A stretch of 64,000 nucleotides of DNA. Origin: Methylophilus sp. 42 (GTDB taxonomy: Bacteria > Pseudomonadota > Gammaproteobacteria > Burkholderiales > Methylophilaceae). A model generated the notes under the pieces. It had not been told where the DNA came from. It worked only from the letters and a program-made list of their open reading frames with translations, and made no database searches. A program made the translations under genes and the position numbers. The DNA lies in assembly GCF_000384155.1 (NCBI RefSeq), contig NZ_KB913031.1, forward strand, positions 1,867,092 through 1,931,091, in the 5' to 3' direction. Below, one piece after another: positions 48,225 through 57,414 of the stretch (positions are counted from its first letter, which is position 1; each line of letters starts with the position of its first letter).

Positions 48225-48986
48225 AATGACAGCCCCCCACCGACAGAAAGTGCATTTGCCTTACGCAACTCGCTGAAACAAACACAAGTGCAAATGGCAC
48301 ATGACCGACTGTTTGAGCGACTTGGTCAGAAACTGTTCAACAGTGGCTGGTCAGAAGAACTGATGCAATGGTTGCTGGATGAAGTCTGCATGCAGTTTGG
48401 CGCACCACATGGCCTGATCAGCCAGCAACATGCCGGGGCATTAAAGATATTGGCACAGCGCGGCAAAACCTTCCCTATCGGTGCGCGCGTGCCCATGCTG
48501 GGCGCACTGGGGCAATGGCTCAAAGAGCCGCTACACTTTGAAGTGCATAACCAGTTTGTACCCAGCTTGTGGACGCTGCAAACCAATAATGAGCCGACGC
48601 CATTACATTGTTATCACTTGCCGATCGCCTGCCAGCAACGCGCCGTTGGTTTACTCGGCCTTATCACCGGCAACCCCTTAAGTCCGGCCAGCTTGCAAGT
48701 GCTGCATAGCGTATGCGGCTTGCTGGGGTTTGCTCTGCAAGGACAGGCGCAGTCCAATAGCACCATTGATGACAGTTATCTGCAAAAACTTACGCCGCGT
48801 GAACGTGAGGTATTCGCCCTGTTACCTTCCGGCCCCAGCAACGCCGCGCTGGCACAAAAACTGGGGATTTCCCCAGGCACGGTCAAAATCCATATTGAAC
48901 GGATTTTAAGCAAGCTGGACCTGAATGACCGCACGCAAGCCGCAGTCAAAGCAGTTGAAGCCGGTTTTAAGAGTGACGGTTTATGA
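48219..48986 (+). CDS. LuxR-family transcriptional regulator
   Basis: The protein has 255 residues from the ATG at 48219; an ATG at 48129 would add 30 residues with no homology look. The N-terminal 180 residues resemble a GAF-like sensory fold without a receiver Asp motif. The C-terminal GerE helix-turn-helix (about 190-250) reads LTPREREVFALLPSG, LAQKLGISPGTVKIHIERIL. It overlaps the hybrid kinase gene by 4 bp (ATGA) and is divergent from the small secreted protein pair, which it may control. Confidence 0.88.
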   Translation: MPNDSPPPTESAFALRNSLKQTQVQMAHDRLFERLGQKLFNSGWSEELMQWLLDEVCMQFGAPHGLISQQHAGALKILAQRGKTFPIGARVPMLGALGQWLKEPLHFEVHNQFVPSLWTLQTNNEPTPLHCYHLPIACQQRAVGLLGLITGNPLSPASLQVLHSVCGLLGFALQGQAQSNSTIDDSYLQKLTPREREVFALLPSGPSNAALAQKLGISPGTVKIHIERILSKLDLNDRTQAAVKAVEAGFKSDGL

Positions 48987-50962
48987 TGCAGTCGCTATTT
49001 AATACCATGACCCAGCTCACCAGCCGCCTGAATCACTTGTGGCAGGATTTATCGCTGACCACCAAAGGCATCGTCCTCAATGCTTTGCCGCTCACGGTGT
49101 TACTCGGCTCGCTGGCCCTGATTTTTGAAAGCGAACAGCAGGCTGCCCTGCTGGAAAGACGCGTGCAAAACGCCCTGCAAATCCAGCAGGACATTCAAAC
49201 CCTGCAAACCCTGTTACTCGAAGCCTCAACCGGTGTGCGCGACTTCCTGCTCACAGGTAACCGCCAGTTTCTGGGTGGTTATGAAAGTGCCAGGCAAAGT
49301 ATGCCGCACCTGCTGAGCTCGTTGGAGCACAACCTGGATGATCGCTCGCAACAACACTTATTGCAGGTCATTCACCCGCTGGTGGCAAAAAACCTGGACG
49401 ACCTGGCGATTCTCGCCAGCCATAGCGAAGACGAAGCGGATGAAGCCCTGATTGGTAAATTCAGCTCGCAGGGCAATGCCTTAAATCAATTGCGTGCCCA
49501 CCTTGATCGCATGAGCTTACGCGAGTCCACCATCGTCAACCAGGATAAAAAAGAAGTCATTTACGAACGCAAACGCAATTTACGCATCACGTTGATGGCC
49601 GTAATTGCAGGCGTGGTTGGCTCGCTGATTGGCGTCTGGCTGTTTACCCAAACCATTGTTGCCCGCGTCAAAACCATACGCGACAGCGCCATTCACTTGG
49701 TCAAGGGCGAACCTCTAGCCCTGCCCAGCATTAGCCGGGATGAATTGGGTGAGCTCACCAGCGAACTGGAGCACGCCTCGCAATTGCTGACCCAAAGCGC
49801 CCAGGAAGCGCACCTGGCGCGCGTAGAAGCGGAAGAAGCCAGTGCCGCCAAGAGTAACTTTTTATCACGTACCAGCCATGAGCTGCGCACGCCATTAAAC
49901 GCGATTTTGGGCTTTGCGCAGATCCTAGAAAACGACTTGCCGGAAGGTCGGCAAAAAGACAGCGCCACGCTGATTCATAATGCCGGCCAACACTTGCTGA
50001 AGCTGATTAACGAAGTACTGGATATTTCGCGCATTGAAAGTGGCGATATCAGCATGTCTATGGAAGTCATCGCCCTGAATTTACTACTAGAAGAAGCCTA
50101 TCACTACCTCAAACCGCTGGAAAAAGTACGCGATATCACTATAGAAACGCATTTTGAGCCTGATTTGAAAGTGCGCGCTGACCGTCAGCGCTTGCTGCAG
50201 GTGATTTTAAACCTGCTGGCCAATGCCTTGAAATACGGCCCGGAAAATACCAGTGTCAGCTTCAGCGCTTATCGGCAGCAAGGCCAAATCCGGGTGGATG
50301 TGCAGGATCAGGGCCAGGGGATTCCCGCCGCCCTGCGTTCGCGGCTATTCACACCATTTGACCGGCTGGGCGCAGAACGTACAGTGACGGAAGGGACTGG
50401 TTTGGGCCTAGTACTCAGCAAACAGCTGATGGATGCCATGGGCGGCCAGATTGGTGTTGCCGAAGCGCAAAGCCTGTTCTGGATCAGCCTGCCGGAAACC
50501 GGGCAGGCAATTCACAATCCCCTGCCGCAAGCTGAAGCAAGCACAGCACTGAACGCGCGCCCTGCTGCAACAACCAGTCAGGCCAAGCGCCATATCCTGT
50601 ATGTGGAAGATAACCACAGTAATCAGGCCTTGATAGAAGCCATTATGAGCAAGCATCGCCACCTCAAGCTGCACCTGGCGGCCAGCTTGCAGGAAAGCAT
50701 GGTCTGGCTACGCGATATGCAGCCAGACTTGCTATTGCTGGACCTGAACTTGCCTGATGGCTCAGGGGAGTCACTGATTCAGCATATCCAGTCCAGCCGT
50801 CAGGACTTGCAAGCCACTCCCATCGTCGTGTTAAGTGCAGACGCCCTGCCGGACACCATACAGCGGCTTAACGCGCTGGGCATCACACATTACTTTACCA
50901 AGCCGTTGAATGTCGCGGCCTTTAACCAGTTACTGCTAAAACTCCTGCCCGAGACTCCATGA
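48983..50962 (+). CDS. Hybrid sensor histidine kinase with CHASE3-like sensor
   Basis: The protein has 659 residues. Two membrane spans (about 30-50 and 203-222) enclose a helical CHASE3-like periplasmic domain; HAMP follows, then HisKA with H299 (SHELRTPLNAILGF), HATPase (NLLANALKYG, DQGQGIP, GTGLGLVLS) and a C-terminal receiver (about 535-655) with phospho-Asp in LLLLDLNLPDG. It overlaps both neighbours by 4 bp, so LuxR, kinase and the stand-alone receiver are translationally coupled. The signal is unknown. Confidence 0.93.
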   Translation: MMQSLFNTMTQLTSRLNHLWQDLSLTTKGIVLNALPLTVLLGSLALIFESEQQAALLERRVQNALQIQQDIQTLQTLLLEASTGVRDFLLTGNRQFLGGYESARQSMPHLLSSLEHNLDDRSQQHLLQVIHPLVAKNLDDLAILASHSEDEADEALIGKFSSQGNALNQLRAHLDRMSLRESTIVNQDKKEVIYERKRNLRITLMAVIAGVVGSLIGVWLFTQTIVARVKTIRDSAIHLVKGEPLALPSISRDELGELTSELEHASQLLTQSAQEAHLARVEAEEASAAKSNFLSRTSHELRTPLNAILGFAQILENDLPEGRQKDSATLIHNAGQHLLKLINEVLDISRIESGDISMSMEVIALNLLLEEAYHYLKPLEKVRDITIETHFEPDLKVRADRQRLLQVILNLLANALKYGPENTSVSFSAYRQQGQIRVDVQDQGQGIPAALRSRLFTPFDRLGAERTVTEGTGLGLVLSKQLMDAMGGQIGVAEAQSLFWISLPETGQAIHNPLPQAEASTALNARPAATTSQAKRHILYVEDNHSNQALIEAIMSKHRHLKLHLAASLQESMVWLRDMQPDLLLLDLNLPDGSGESLIQHIQSSRQDLQATPIVVLSADALPDTIQRLNALGITHYFTKPLNVAAFNQLLLKLLPETP

Positions 50963-51417
50963 ATATTGAACAATTACGTGCCTCTAAAATCCTGATTATT
51001 GACGATGCTGAAGCCAATCTACGCCTGCTTGAAGAGCTGCTGACCAAAGAAGGCTTTGAGCAGGTGATCAGCACCACGGATTCCACCAAAACCATGGACC
51101 TGGTGAATGCTTTCCAGCCCGACCTGATTTTGCTGGATTTAATGATGCCAGTGCTGGATGGTTTTGCCGTGCTCGACCAGCTCTCTCACCATGTCGGACC
51201 ACATGACTTCTTGCCGGTGCTGGTACTGACCGCGGATGCGACCATTGCCACGCGGCGCAAAGCGCTGGCATTGGGTGCCAAAGACTTTTTAACCAAGCCG
51301 TTTGATCATATGGAAGCCATGCTCAGGGTATGGAACCTGCTGGAAACACGCTGGTTATTTAATCAACTCAAAACGCACCAACCCAACTTACACTTGCCTA
51401 GCATGCATGAAAATTAA
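50959..51417 (+). CDS. Single-domain response regulator
   Basis: The protein has 152 residues. Receiver residues are complete: D15-D16 (LIIDDAEAN), phospho-acceptor D60 (LILLDLMMP), Thr in VLTAD and Lys in FLTKPFD. A short helical tail (about 125-152) has no DNA-binding or enzyme domain. It likely shuttles phosphate from the preceding hybrid kinase to an unknown target. Start codon overlaps the kinase stop. Confidence 0.93.
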   Translation: MNIEQLRASKILIIDDAEANLRLLEELLTKEGFEQVISTTDSTKTMDLVNAFQPDLILLDLMMPVLDGFAVLDQLSHHVGPHDFLPVLVLTADATIATRRKALALGAKDFLTKPFDHMEAMLRVWNLLETRWLFNQLKTHQPNLHLPSMHEN

Positions 51418-51472
51418 GCGTGGATTAATCCGCGCCATGTATCGTGAATACTCAACACACAAGGAGAACACG

Positions 51473-51811
51473 ATGCGTAAAGCCTCAAACAAATCCCTTA
51501 GCCTGCTCATGATTGCCTTGTTTTTAGGCGCGATGGCCTGCCAGCCTGCACTGGCAGACGATGACGATGATGATGTACAAAAGATGTCTGAAAAAGCCAA
51601 AGCGTTTGGCCTGATTTCACATGAGGAGGCGCAAAGCAAAGCGCTGGCAGCCAAACCCGGCGTGGTGAAAGAAGTAGAGCTGGAACGCAGGAAATTTCGC
51701 GCTGGCTGGGACTACGAAGTTGAAATCGTCGATAGCAATGGTGCCGAATGGGAAGTCACTATTGATGCCAAAACCGGCAAGGTCAACAGTATCAACCGCG
51801 ACTGGTTTTAA
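51473..51811 (+). CDS. Secreted PepSY-domain protein
   Basis: The protein has 112 residues from the ATG at 51473 with AAGGAG 6-7 bp upstream. The signal peptide ends at ALA near residue 28 and is followed by six Asp residues. The PepSY-like domain (about 45-112) has the pattern KEVELERRK, YEVEIVDSNGAEWEVTIDA and GKVNSI. It is homologous to the protein encoded at 53864-54190. The stop is 3 bp from the convergent kinase gene. Such small PepSY proteins often partner sensor kinases; the target is unknown. Confidence 0.88.
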   Translation: MRKASNKSLSLLMIALFLGAMACQPALADDDDDDVQKMSEKAKAFGLISHEEAQSKALAAKPGVVKEVELERRKFRAGWDYEVEIVDSNGAEWEVTIDAKTGKVNSINRDWF

Positions 51812-51814
51812 GCC

Positions 51815-53188
51815 TTAAACGCTGGAGCCTGCCAAGGTAGGTGCCAGCGTCATCTTGATGCGCAAACCACCCAATCGCTCAGAATGCGTGAGCGAAATCT
51901 GGCCGTGGTAATGGTGCACGATATCCTGCACGATTGCCAAGCCCAAGCCACTGCCTGGTTTGGATTCATCCATACGCATGCCACGCTGTAACAAAGTGTC
52001 CAAGGTCGGCGCACTGCTGCCGGGACCGTCATCTTCAACCACAATCTCAATAGTATCTTGTATGCTGTTTTGTACAGAAATATGCAGTTGTACCTGGCCG
52101 TGACACCATTTAAAAGCGTTATCAAGCACATTACCCAATAATTCCAGCATATCTTCACGGTCAACCATTAAACGTGCCTGACCATCATGTTGCCAGGCGA
52201 ATGCCACGGTTTTATCACTGTAAATCTTCTGCAAAGTCGTCACCAGTTTGGGTAACTCCAGTTCTAGGTCCGTCTGCTGGCTGGTGTAGGCATCGCCCAT
52301 CAGCCGCGCGCGTTTTAACTCACGCTCCACATCGTGGTGTATGTCCTCGCTACAGTGCTGTATCATCTGCCGCAACTGCATATCCCCTGCCTCTGATCCA
52401 TTACCGGCCAGCAATTGCAGCTGCGCCAGGCGCGTTTTGAGCCCATGTGCCAGGTTACCTATCGCCAGGCGCGAGCGCCGAGTTTTCTGGCTGGTTGTTT
52501 TCAGGATACGGTTAAACTCGTTGACCAGCGGCATCACCTCCGCCGGGCCACTGGCATTAATCTGTTGCAACTCGCCACTGGCGACTTTTGCCAAGCTCTC
52601 CTTAATCTGTTGCAAAGGCTGCAGCGTATTGACGACAATCCAGCGCTGTAACGCCAACAATGCCAGTAAACCCAGCAGGGAAAACACCCCATACAGCCAA
52701 TGAAACAGGCGCAGACTTTGCTGTAAGTCAACCAGACTCTCTGCAATATAAATAGTGATGGTGTGTTGCTGCTTACGGTAAGCATGCCCTAATAGCAGCA
52801 AGGGTTGCGACTCCGGGCCAGTGACATGGGTGACGCGTTCATCACCAACCTTGAGCGCGCTCACCGGCATATCGACATCCCACCAGGAGCGAGACTGTAT
52901 CTTGTGGATGGCCTCCTTGCGCTCATGATCTAGCAGCACAATAAAATAGCGGCCTGAAAACGGTCGCTGATAACTGCTTGTGATGAGTCGTGGCTCCAGC
53001 GCCAATTCGCCGCGCGCATTCACTGACACGCCTGCCAGTAGGCCTTCAGCTTCCTGTTGCATACGTGCCGTCATTTGTGACTGGACTAAATGGTCTATGG
53101 TAAAGGTGACCACCGCCCATTGCAGCGTCAGCAGGCCAACCAGGCTCAGCGTCAAGCCCAGCGACAACTGTCTGCGCAGTGATTTCAT
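51815..53188 (-). CDS. Sensor histidine kinase (PhoQ/QseC-like)
   Basis: The protein has 457 residues. Two spans (about 8-28 and 165-185; WLYGVFSLLGLLALLAL) flank a periplasmic sensor; a HAMP region follows. The His box is NLAHGLKTRLAQLQ, a variant of the usual SHELRTP as seen in PhoQ-like kinases. HATPase motifs NVLDNAFKW, VEDDGPG and GSGLGLAIV are intact. It overlaps its regulator gene by 4 bp (ATGA) and is convergent with the PepSY gene. Confidence 0.93.
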   Translation of the reverse strand: MKSLRRQLSLGLTLSLVGLLTLQWAVVTFTIDHLVQSQMTARMQQEAEGLLAGVSVNARGELALEPRLITSSYQRPFSGRYFIVLLDHERKEAIHKIQSRSWWDVDMPVSALKVGDERVTHVTGPESQPLLLLGHAYRKQQHTITIYIAESLVDLQQSLRLFHWLYGVFSLLGLLALLALQRWIVVNTLQPLQQIKESLAKVASGELQQINASGPAEVMPLVNEFNRILKTTSQKTRRSRLAIGNLAHGLKTRLAQLQLLAGNGSEAGDMQLRQMIQHCSEDIHHDVERELKRARLMGDAYTSQQTDLELELPKLVTTLQKIYSDKTVAFAWQHDGQARLMVDREDMLELLGNVLDNAFKWCHGQVQLHISVQNSIQDTIEIVVEDDGPGSSAPTLDTLLQRGMRMDESKPGSGLGLAIVQDIVHHYHGQISLTHSERLGGLRIKMTLAPTLAGSSV

Positions 53189-53862
53189 GTCTCCGCCCCG
53201 GACATCAGACTGGTAAACGCATAGCCCTGGCCGCGCTTGGTCTGGATACGGTCGGCGCCGACTTTCTGCCGCAGGCGGTTGATATAGACCTCAATCACAT
53301 TGCTGTCTTTGTCTGCATCATAGGCGTAAACATGCTCGGTCAACTCGGTTTTAGAAAAAATCCGTCCGGGATGTAACATCAGGTAGCGCAGTAACCTGAA
53401 CTCGGTACCCGTCAATGCATGTGCAGTTTCGCCCTGCCAGACCGTCTGTGTCTGCTCGTCCAGACTTAAATCTGCCACCACCAGTGCGCTATTCACCACG
53501 CCCACGCTGCGCTTATGCACCGCACCGATACGCGCCAGCAACTCCTCCATGTGAAAAGGTTTGGTCACATAATCATCGGCTCCGAGGTTAAATGCCTCGA
53601 CTTTCTCTTGCCAGCTGCTGCGCGCGGTTAATACAATCACCGGCATACTGTCTGCTTGTGCACGCCAAATGGCCAGCACCTCCAGGCCAGGCTTGCCAGG
53701 CAAGCCTAAATCCAGGATCGCCAGGTCATATGGCTCAAGCACCCCTTGTATACTGGCTTCGCCGCCTTCTTGCAGCCAGTCACAGGCATAACCCGCAGCC
53801 TTGAGTGCTTGCTGCGTCTGTGCGCCAAGCACAGCATCGTCTTCTACCAGCAGCAACCGCAT
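53185..53862 (-). CDS. OmpR/PhoP-type response regulator
   Basis: The protein has 225 residues. The receiver (about 1-115) has phospho-Asp D51 (LAILDLGLPG) and the DDYVTKPF Lys; the winged-helix DNA-binding domain (about 130-220) has TGTEFRLLRYLMLHPGR and VIEVYINRLRQKVG. It is encoded between the PepSY protein (1 bp before) and the kinase (4-bp overlap): one operon. Confidence 0.95.
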   Translation of the reverse strand: MRLLLVEDDAVLGAQTQQALKAAGYACDWLQEGGEASIQGVLEPYDLAILDLGLPGKPGLEVLAIWRAQADSMPVIVLTARSSWQEKVEAFNLGADDYVTKPFHMEELLARIGAVHKRSVGVVNSALVVADLSLDEQTQTVWQGETAHALTGTEFRLLRYLMLHPGRIFSKTELTEHVYAYDADKDSNVIEVYINRLRQKVGADRIQTKRGQGYAFTSLMSGAET

Positions 53863-53863
53863 A

Positions 53864-54190
53864 TTAGTCGTCTTGTTCCATTTTCAGTAACTGCCCACTC
53901 TTGGCATCCAGTTTCAACTCCCACACCTGGCTTCCAGCATCCAGTATCTCAACCTCATAAATATAACGCCCGTGCTTTTTCTCCAGTTCGACCTCCAGAA
54001 TTTCGCCAGGTTTATAACTCTTGGCTTTTTGGGAGATTTTTTCCAGGCTCAAAATGTCGCCTTTCGCCGATAAACGCCCGGCGTTGGCGGGGCTTTCACC
54101 CGAATCTGCGCGCGGCAGGTAAACCAGCGCAAGCAATACAAGCACTAGCGCGAAAAGCGCCATCCATATACGGCGTTGCATCCAAAACAT
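53864..54190 (-). CDS. Membrane-anchored PepSY-like protein
   Basis: The protein has 108 residues from the ATG at 54190, which has AGGAG 9 bp upstream; the longer start at 54244 lacks one. An uncleaved N-terminal anchor (IWMALFALVLVLLALVYLP) is followed by a PepSY-like domain (about 55-108; EILEVELEKKHGRYIYEVEIL, GQLLKM). It is a paralogue of the PepSY protein at 51473-51811. As first gene of the PepSY-regulator-kinase operon it probably modulates that kinase from the periplasm. Confidence 0.87.
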   Translation of the reverse strand: MFWMQRRIWMALFALVLVLLALVYLPRADSGESPANAGRLSAKGDILSLEKISQKAKSYKPGEILEVELEKKHGRYIYEVEILDAGSQVWELKLDAKSGQLLKMEQDD

Positions 54191-54391
54191 AGGCTCAACA
54201 CTCCTGAAAACCACCGAAATCGACCAAAGTTTAACAGTATTCATCTTAAACCAAGCTGAATTCCAGCCATCTGGCAGTCATGCAAATGCATGACCGCATG
54301 TAAAGTACAGATTAATTGATGAGAGACACTTTAAAAAACGCATAACCGCTACAATATGAGATTGAGCCTTTAACACCGAATACGCACGCCC

Positions 54392-54994
54392 ATGCTTTTT
54401 TTATCCCATACTTCCAGCGCCAGATTACCTACCCAGTTTGGTGCGTTTGATATCCATGTATTTACGGATAACCGCAATGGCGTGGAACATATTGCCTTGG
54501 CCTGCGGTGAACTGCAGCGTGCCAGCACGCCACTGGTAAGAGTGCATTCTGAGTGTTTGACCGGCGATGTGTTTGGCTCCACGCGTTGCGACTGCGGCGA
54601 ACAACTGCATCACGCACAACGCCTGATCCAGGAAACCGGCCAGGGCTTGATCTTGTATTTAAAAAATCATGAAGGGCGCGGCATCGGCCTGACCAACAAA
54701 ATGCGTGCCTATGCCTTGCAAGACCAGGGCATGGATACGGTAGAAGCCAATGTGGCACTGGGTTTACCGATTGACGCACGTACCTATGAAGCCGCTGCTG
54801 ACATGCTGGGCTACTTTGAAATCAATCGCATCCGTTTGCTTTCTAATAACCAGGAAAAGCGATCCGCCTTGCAATCGTTAGGGATCAGTATTCATCAGCA
54901 AGTGCCGCTGCTGACCACACCGACCGCAGAAAATCTCAAGTACCTGCAAACCAAGTCCAGCAAACTGGGCCATATGATCCCAGACCTGGGATAA
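54392..54994 (+). CDS. ribA: GTP cyclohydrolase II
   Basis: The protein has 200 residues. Zinc ligands C55, C66 and C68 (SECLTGDVFGSTRCDCGEQL) and the GRGIGL and RTYEAAADML motifs match stand-alone RibA. It opens GTP for riboflavin synthesis. No FMN riboswitch is evident in the 147-bp upstream spacer. Confidence 0.97.
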   Translation: MLFLSHTSSARLPTQFGAFDIHVFTDNRNGVEHIALACGELQRASTPLVRVHSECLTGDVFGSTRCDCGEQLHHAQRLIQETGQGLILYLKNHEGRGIGLTNKMRAYALQDQGMDTVEANVALGLPIDARTYEAAADMLGYFEINRIRLLSNNQEKRSALQSLGISIHQQVPLLTTPTAENLKYLQTKSSKLGHMIPDLG

Positions 54995-55015
54995 CCGCTG
55001 CCAGCCTCATAAATA

Positions 55016-55051
55016 CTGGTTATAAGCCGCAAAGCAAATGTTATAAACCAG
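55016..55051 (+). promoter_or_regulatory. Inverted repeat upstream of metY
   Basis: CTGGTTATAA (55016-55025) and TTATAAACCAG (55041-55051) are inverted with one extra A, around a 15-nt loop, 61 bp upstream of the metY ATG. It might be an operator or an mRNA leader hairpin. No known SAM riboswitch core was recognised. Confidence 0.45.
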
Positions 55052-55111
55052 CCCTCATGGCGGGGCTATACTCCTTGTTCGTCACAATAAAACCACAAGG
55101 AGAGACAGGCG

Positions 55112-56383
55112 ATGCAGCAAGAGACGATATCCATCCATGGCGGCTATAGCCCCGACCCGACCACCAAGGCGGTGGCGGTGCCCGTGTATCAAACGACCTC
55201 TTACGCCTTTGACAACACCCAGCATGGCGCAGACCTGTTTGACCTCAAGGTACAGGGCAATATCTACACGCGCATCATGAACCCGACCACCGCCGTATTG
55301 GAAGAGCGCCTGGCGCAACTCGAAGGTGGTATAGGCGCATTGGCACTGGCCTCAGGCATGGCTGCAATCACTTATGCCATTCAAACCATTGCCGAGGCTG
55401 GCGACAATATTGTCTCGGTCTCCACGCTCTATGGCGGCACTTATAATTTATTTGCCCATACTCTGCCCAAGCAAGGGATAGAAGTCAGGTTTTTTGATTA
55501 TCGCGACCCAGCCTCGCTGGAAAAGCTCATAGACAGCCGCACCAAACTGATATTCGCCGAAACCATAGGTAACCCCTTGGGCAATGTGATAGACCTGGCT
55601 GCCATTAGCGCTGCTGCGCATAAACATGGCGTGCCGGTGATTGTGGACAATACCGTTGCTACGCCTATTCTGGCAAAACCATTCGCGCATGGTGTCGATA
55701 TTGTCGTACATTCGCTCACCAAATATATCGGCGGTCATGGCAACTCGATAGGCGGCATCATCGTCGATAGCGGCAAATTTCCGTGGGGTGAACATGCGGA
55801 CAGATTTCCTAGCCTCAATACACCGGACCCGAGTTACCACGGCGTTAACTATGTAGAAGCGCTAGGCCCTGCTGCCTACATCGCCCGTGCACGCGTGGTG
55901 CCATTGCGTAACACCGGGGCCGCCATCAGCCCATTCAACAGTTTCCTGATCCTGCAAGGGCTGGAAACACTGGCGCTGCGTATTGAGCGGCATAGTAGCA
56001 ATGCCTTGGCGGTGGCCAATTACTTGCAGCAACACCCCAAGGTCAAATGGGTTAAATATGCCGGGCTGACAGACCATCCAGACCATGCCCTGGTGCAAAA
56101 ATACCTGAAGGGGCAAGCTTCGGGGATATTGTCTTTTGGCGTGCAAGATGGGCTACAAGGCGGCACACGTTTTATTGATGCACTGCAACTATTCACCCGC
56201 CTGGTGAATATCGGCGATGCCAAAAGCCTGGCCTGCCACCCGGCAACGACCACCCACCGTCAACTTAACGCTGAAGAACTCGCCCGCGCGGGGGTGAGTG
56301 AAGACATGGTCAGACTGTCGGTAGGCATTGAGCATATTGACGACCTGATTGCTGACCTGGAGCAGGCGCTGGCTCAGGTCTAA
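55112..56383 (+). CDS. metY: O-acetylhomoserine sulfhydrylase
   Basis: The protein has 423 residues, Cys/Met-metabolism PLP family. The Schiff-base Lys is in HSLTKYIGGHGNSIGG (near 204), with YTRIMNPTTAVLEERLA and CHPATTTHRQL motifs. It makes homocysteine directly from O-acetylhomoserine and sulfide. Together with cysE and the sulfate uptake operon it adds to the sulfur-assimilation theme of this half of the window. AAGGAGA lies 9 bp upstream. Confidence 0.94.
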   Translation: MQQETISIHGGYSPDPTTKAVAVPVYQTTSYAFDNTQHGADLFDLKVQGNIYTRIMNPTTAVLEERLAQLEGGIGALALASGMAAITYAIQTIAEAGDNIVSVSTLYGGTYNLFAHTLPKQGIEVRFFDYRDPASLEKLIDSRTKLIFAETIGNPLGNVIDLAAISAAAHKHGVPVIVDNTVATPILAKPFAHGVDIVVHSLTKYIGGHGNSIGGIIVDSGKFPWGEHADRFPSLNTPDPSYHGVNYVEALGPAAYIARARVVPLRNTGAAISPFNSFLILQGLETLALRIERHSSNALAVANYLQQHPKVKWVKYAGLTDHPDHALVQKYLKGQASGILSFGVQDGLQGGTRFIDALQLFTRLVNIGDAKSLACHPATTTHRQLNAEELARAGVSEDMVRLSVGIEHIDDLIADLEQALAQV

Positions 56384-56456
56384 ACCATCAGCAGCATCAC
56401 CTTGGTGATTGCAGGCGGCTTGTGTCTGCCTGCAATCATCGCTAAAGTGCTACGCC

Positions 56457-57005
56457 ATGCAGCATACTTTCGTCGCAGATATTCTCACCAATCCGAACAA
56501 CGCCCAGATCCTGGCACGCTGGCATCACTTATCTCTGCCGGATAGCTGGCTGGTGGCAGGATGCCTGTTCCAAACGGTCTGGAACCGTTTATCTGCCAAA
56601 TCGCCGGAAGCTGACATCAAGGATTACGATATCTTCTACTTTGACGCCACGGATGTCTCTGCAGAAGCTGAACAGGCACGCCAGGAAGAAGCCAACGCCC
56701 TCTTCCATGACCTCAATATCACGGTGGAGGTGTGCAACCAGGCCAGGGTACACTTGTGGTATGAAAGCCACTTTGGCTATCCCTACACCCAGTTACACAA
56801 CAGCCAGCAAGGCATAGACCGCTTCCTGATTCCATCGACTTGTGTTGGCATCAATTCTGATGCGGTATATGCACCGCATGGTTTTGAGCCGCTCTATCAA
56901 GGCATTCTGTCCATCAATCCGCTGACACCGCATCGTGACCTTTACGAAAGCAAAGCCAACTCCTACCAGCAAAGATGGCCCTGGTTACGCCGTCTTGAAT
57001 CATGA
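56457..57005 (+). CDS. Nucleotidyltransferase-like protein (DUF925 type)
   Basis: The protein has 182 residues from the ATG at 56457. It resembles the NTP_transf_6 (DUF925) family: VAGCLFQTVWN, an acidic DIKDYDIFYFD stretch and TCVGINSD. The family is of nucleotidyltransferase fold with unknown substrate. It follows metY by 73 bp; no other clue to function. Confidence 0.85.
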   Translation: MQHTFVADILTNPNNAQILARWHHLSLPDSWLVAGCLFQTVWNRLSAKSPEADIKDYDIFYFDATDVSAEAEQARQEEANALFHDLNITVEVCNQARVHLWYESHFGYPYTQLHNSQQGIDRFLIPSTCVGINSDAVYAPHGFEPLYQGILSINPLTPHRDLYESKANSYQQRWPWLRRLES

Positions 57006-57045
57006 CTTTAAACGCCCTATTGACTGCCCCTTCAGGAAACCACCT

Positions 57046-57414
57046 ATGAAATCGCTGCCATTACTGATCACCACGATACTGCTCTCAAGCTTGGTCACCA
57101 CAGCACATGCTGCCGAAGCCTACCTCGGCCAGTTTCTTTACCAATATGACGGCGGCAACGTTTACCGGGTCACGGTCAAGGAAGCTAAATCCATGTCGTG
57201 GCTATGTATCAAGGGCGATGAAAAAGGCGCGCATGGTGTAGAAACACCTGAACGTTTTACCGTGGCCGACAAGGTTTACTTTGCAACCTGGGTAGAAAAA
57301 ACAGGCATCAATGTCACCCAGGTCATCAACCTGAACACCATGAAGGTATATTCAACCATTATTGACGGCAAACAACGCTATGTGATTTCAGGCAACATCG
57401 TGCGTGAAAAATAA
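57046..57414 (+). CDS. Secreted MoaF-like small protein
   Basis: The protein has 122 residues from the ATG at 57046, with AGGAAA upstream. Signal peptide ends after TAHA (near 22). The mature part has the strand pattern YQYDGGNVYRVTVKEAKSMSW, KVYFATWVEKTG and VTQVINLNTMKVY of MoaF-like lipocalin-type domains. A small-ligand role is possible but not shown. It is convergent with the diguanylate cyclase gene, no gap between stops. Confidence 0.75.
   Translation: MKSLPLLITTILLSSLVTTAHAAEAYLGQFLYQYDGGNVYRVTVKEAKSMSWLCIKGDEKGAHGVETPERFTVADKVYFATWVEKTGINVTQVINLNTMKVYSTIIDGKQRYVISGNIVREK

Noticed and set aside
55016-55051. SAM or SAH riboswitch before metY
   Set aside because: Only a simple inverted repeat is seen; none of the conserved core features of known SAM/SAH riboswitches could be recognised.
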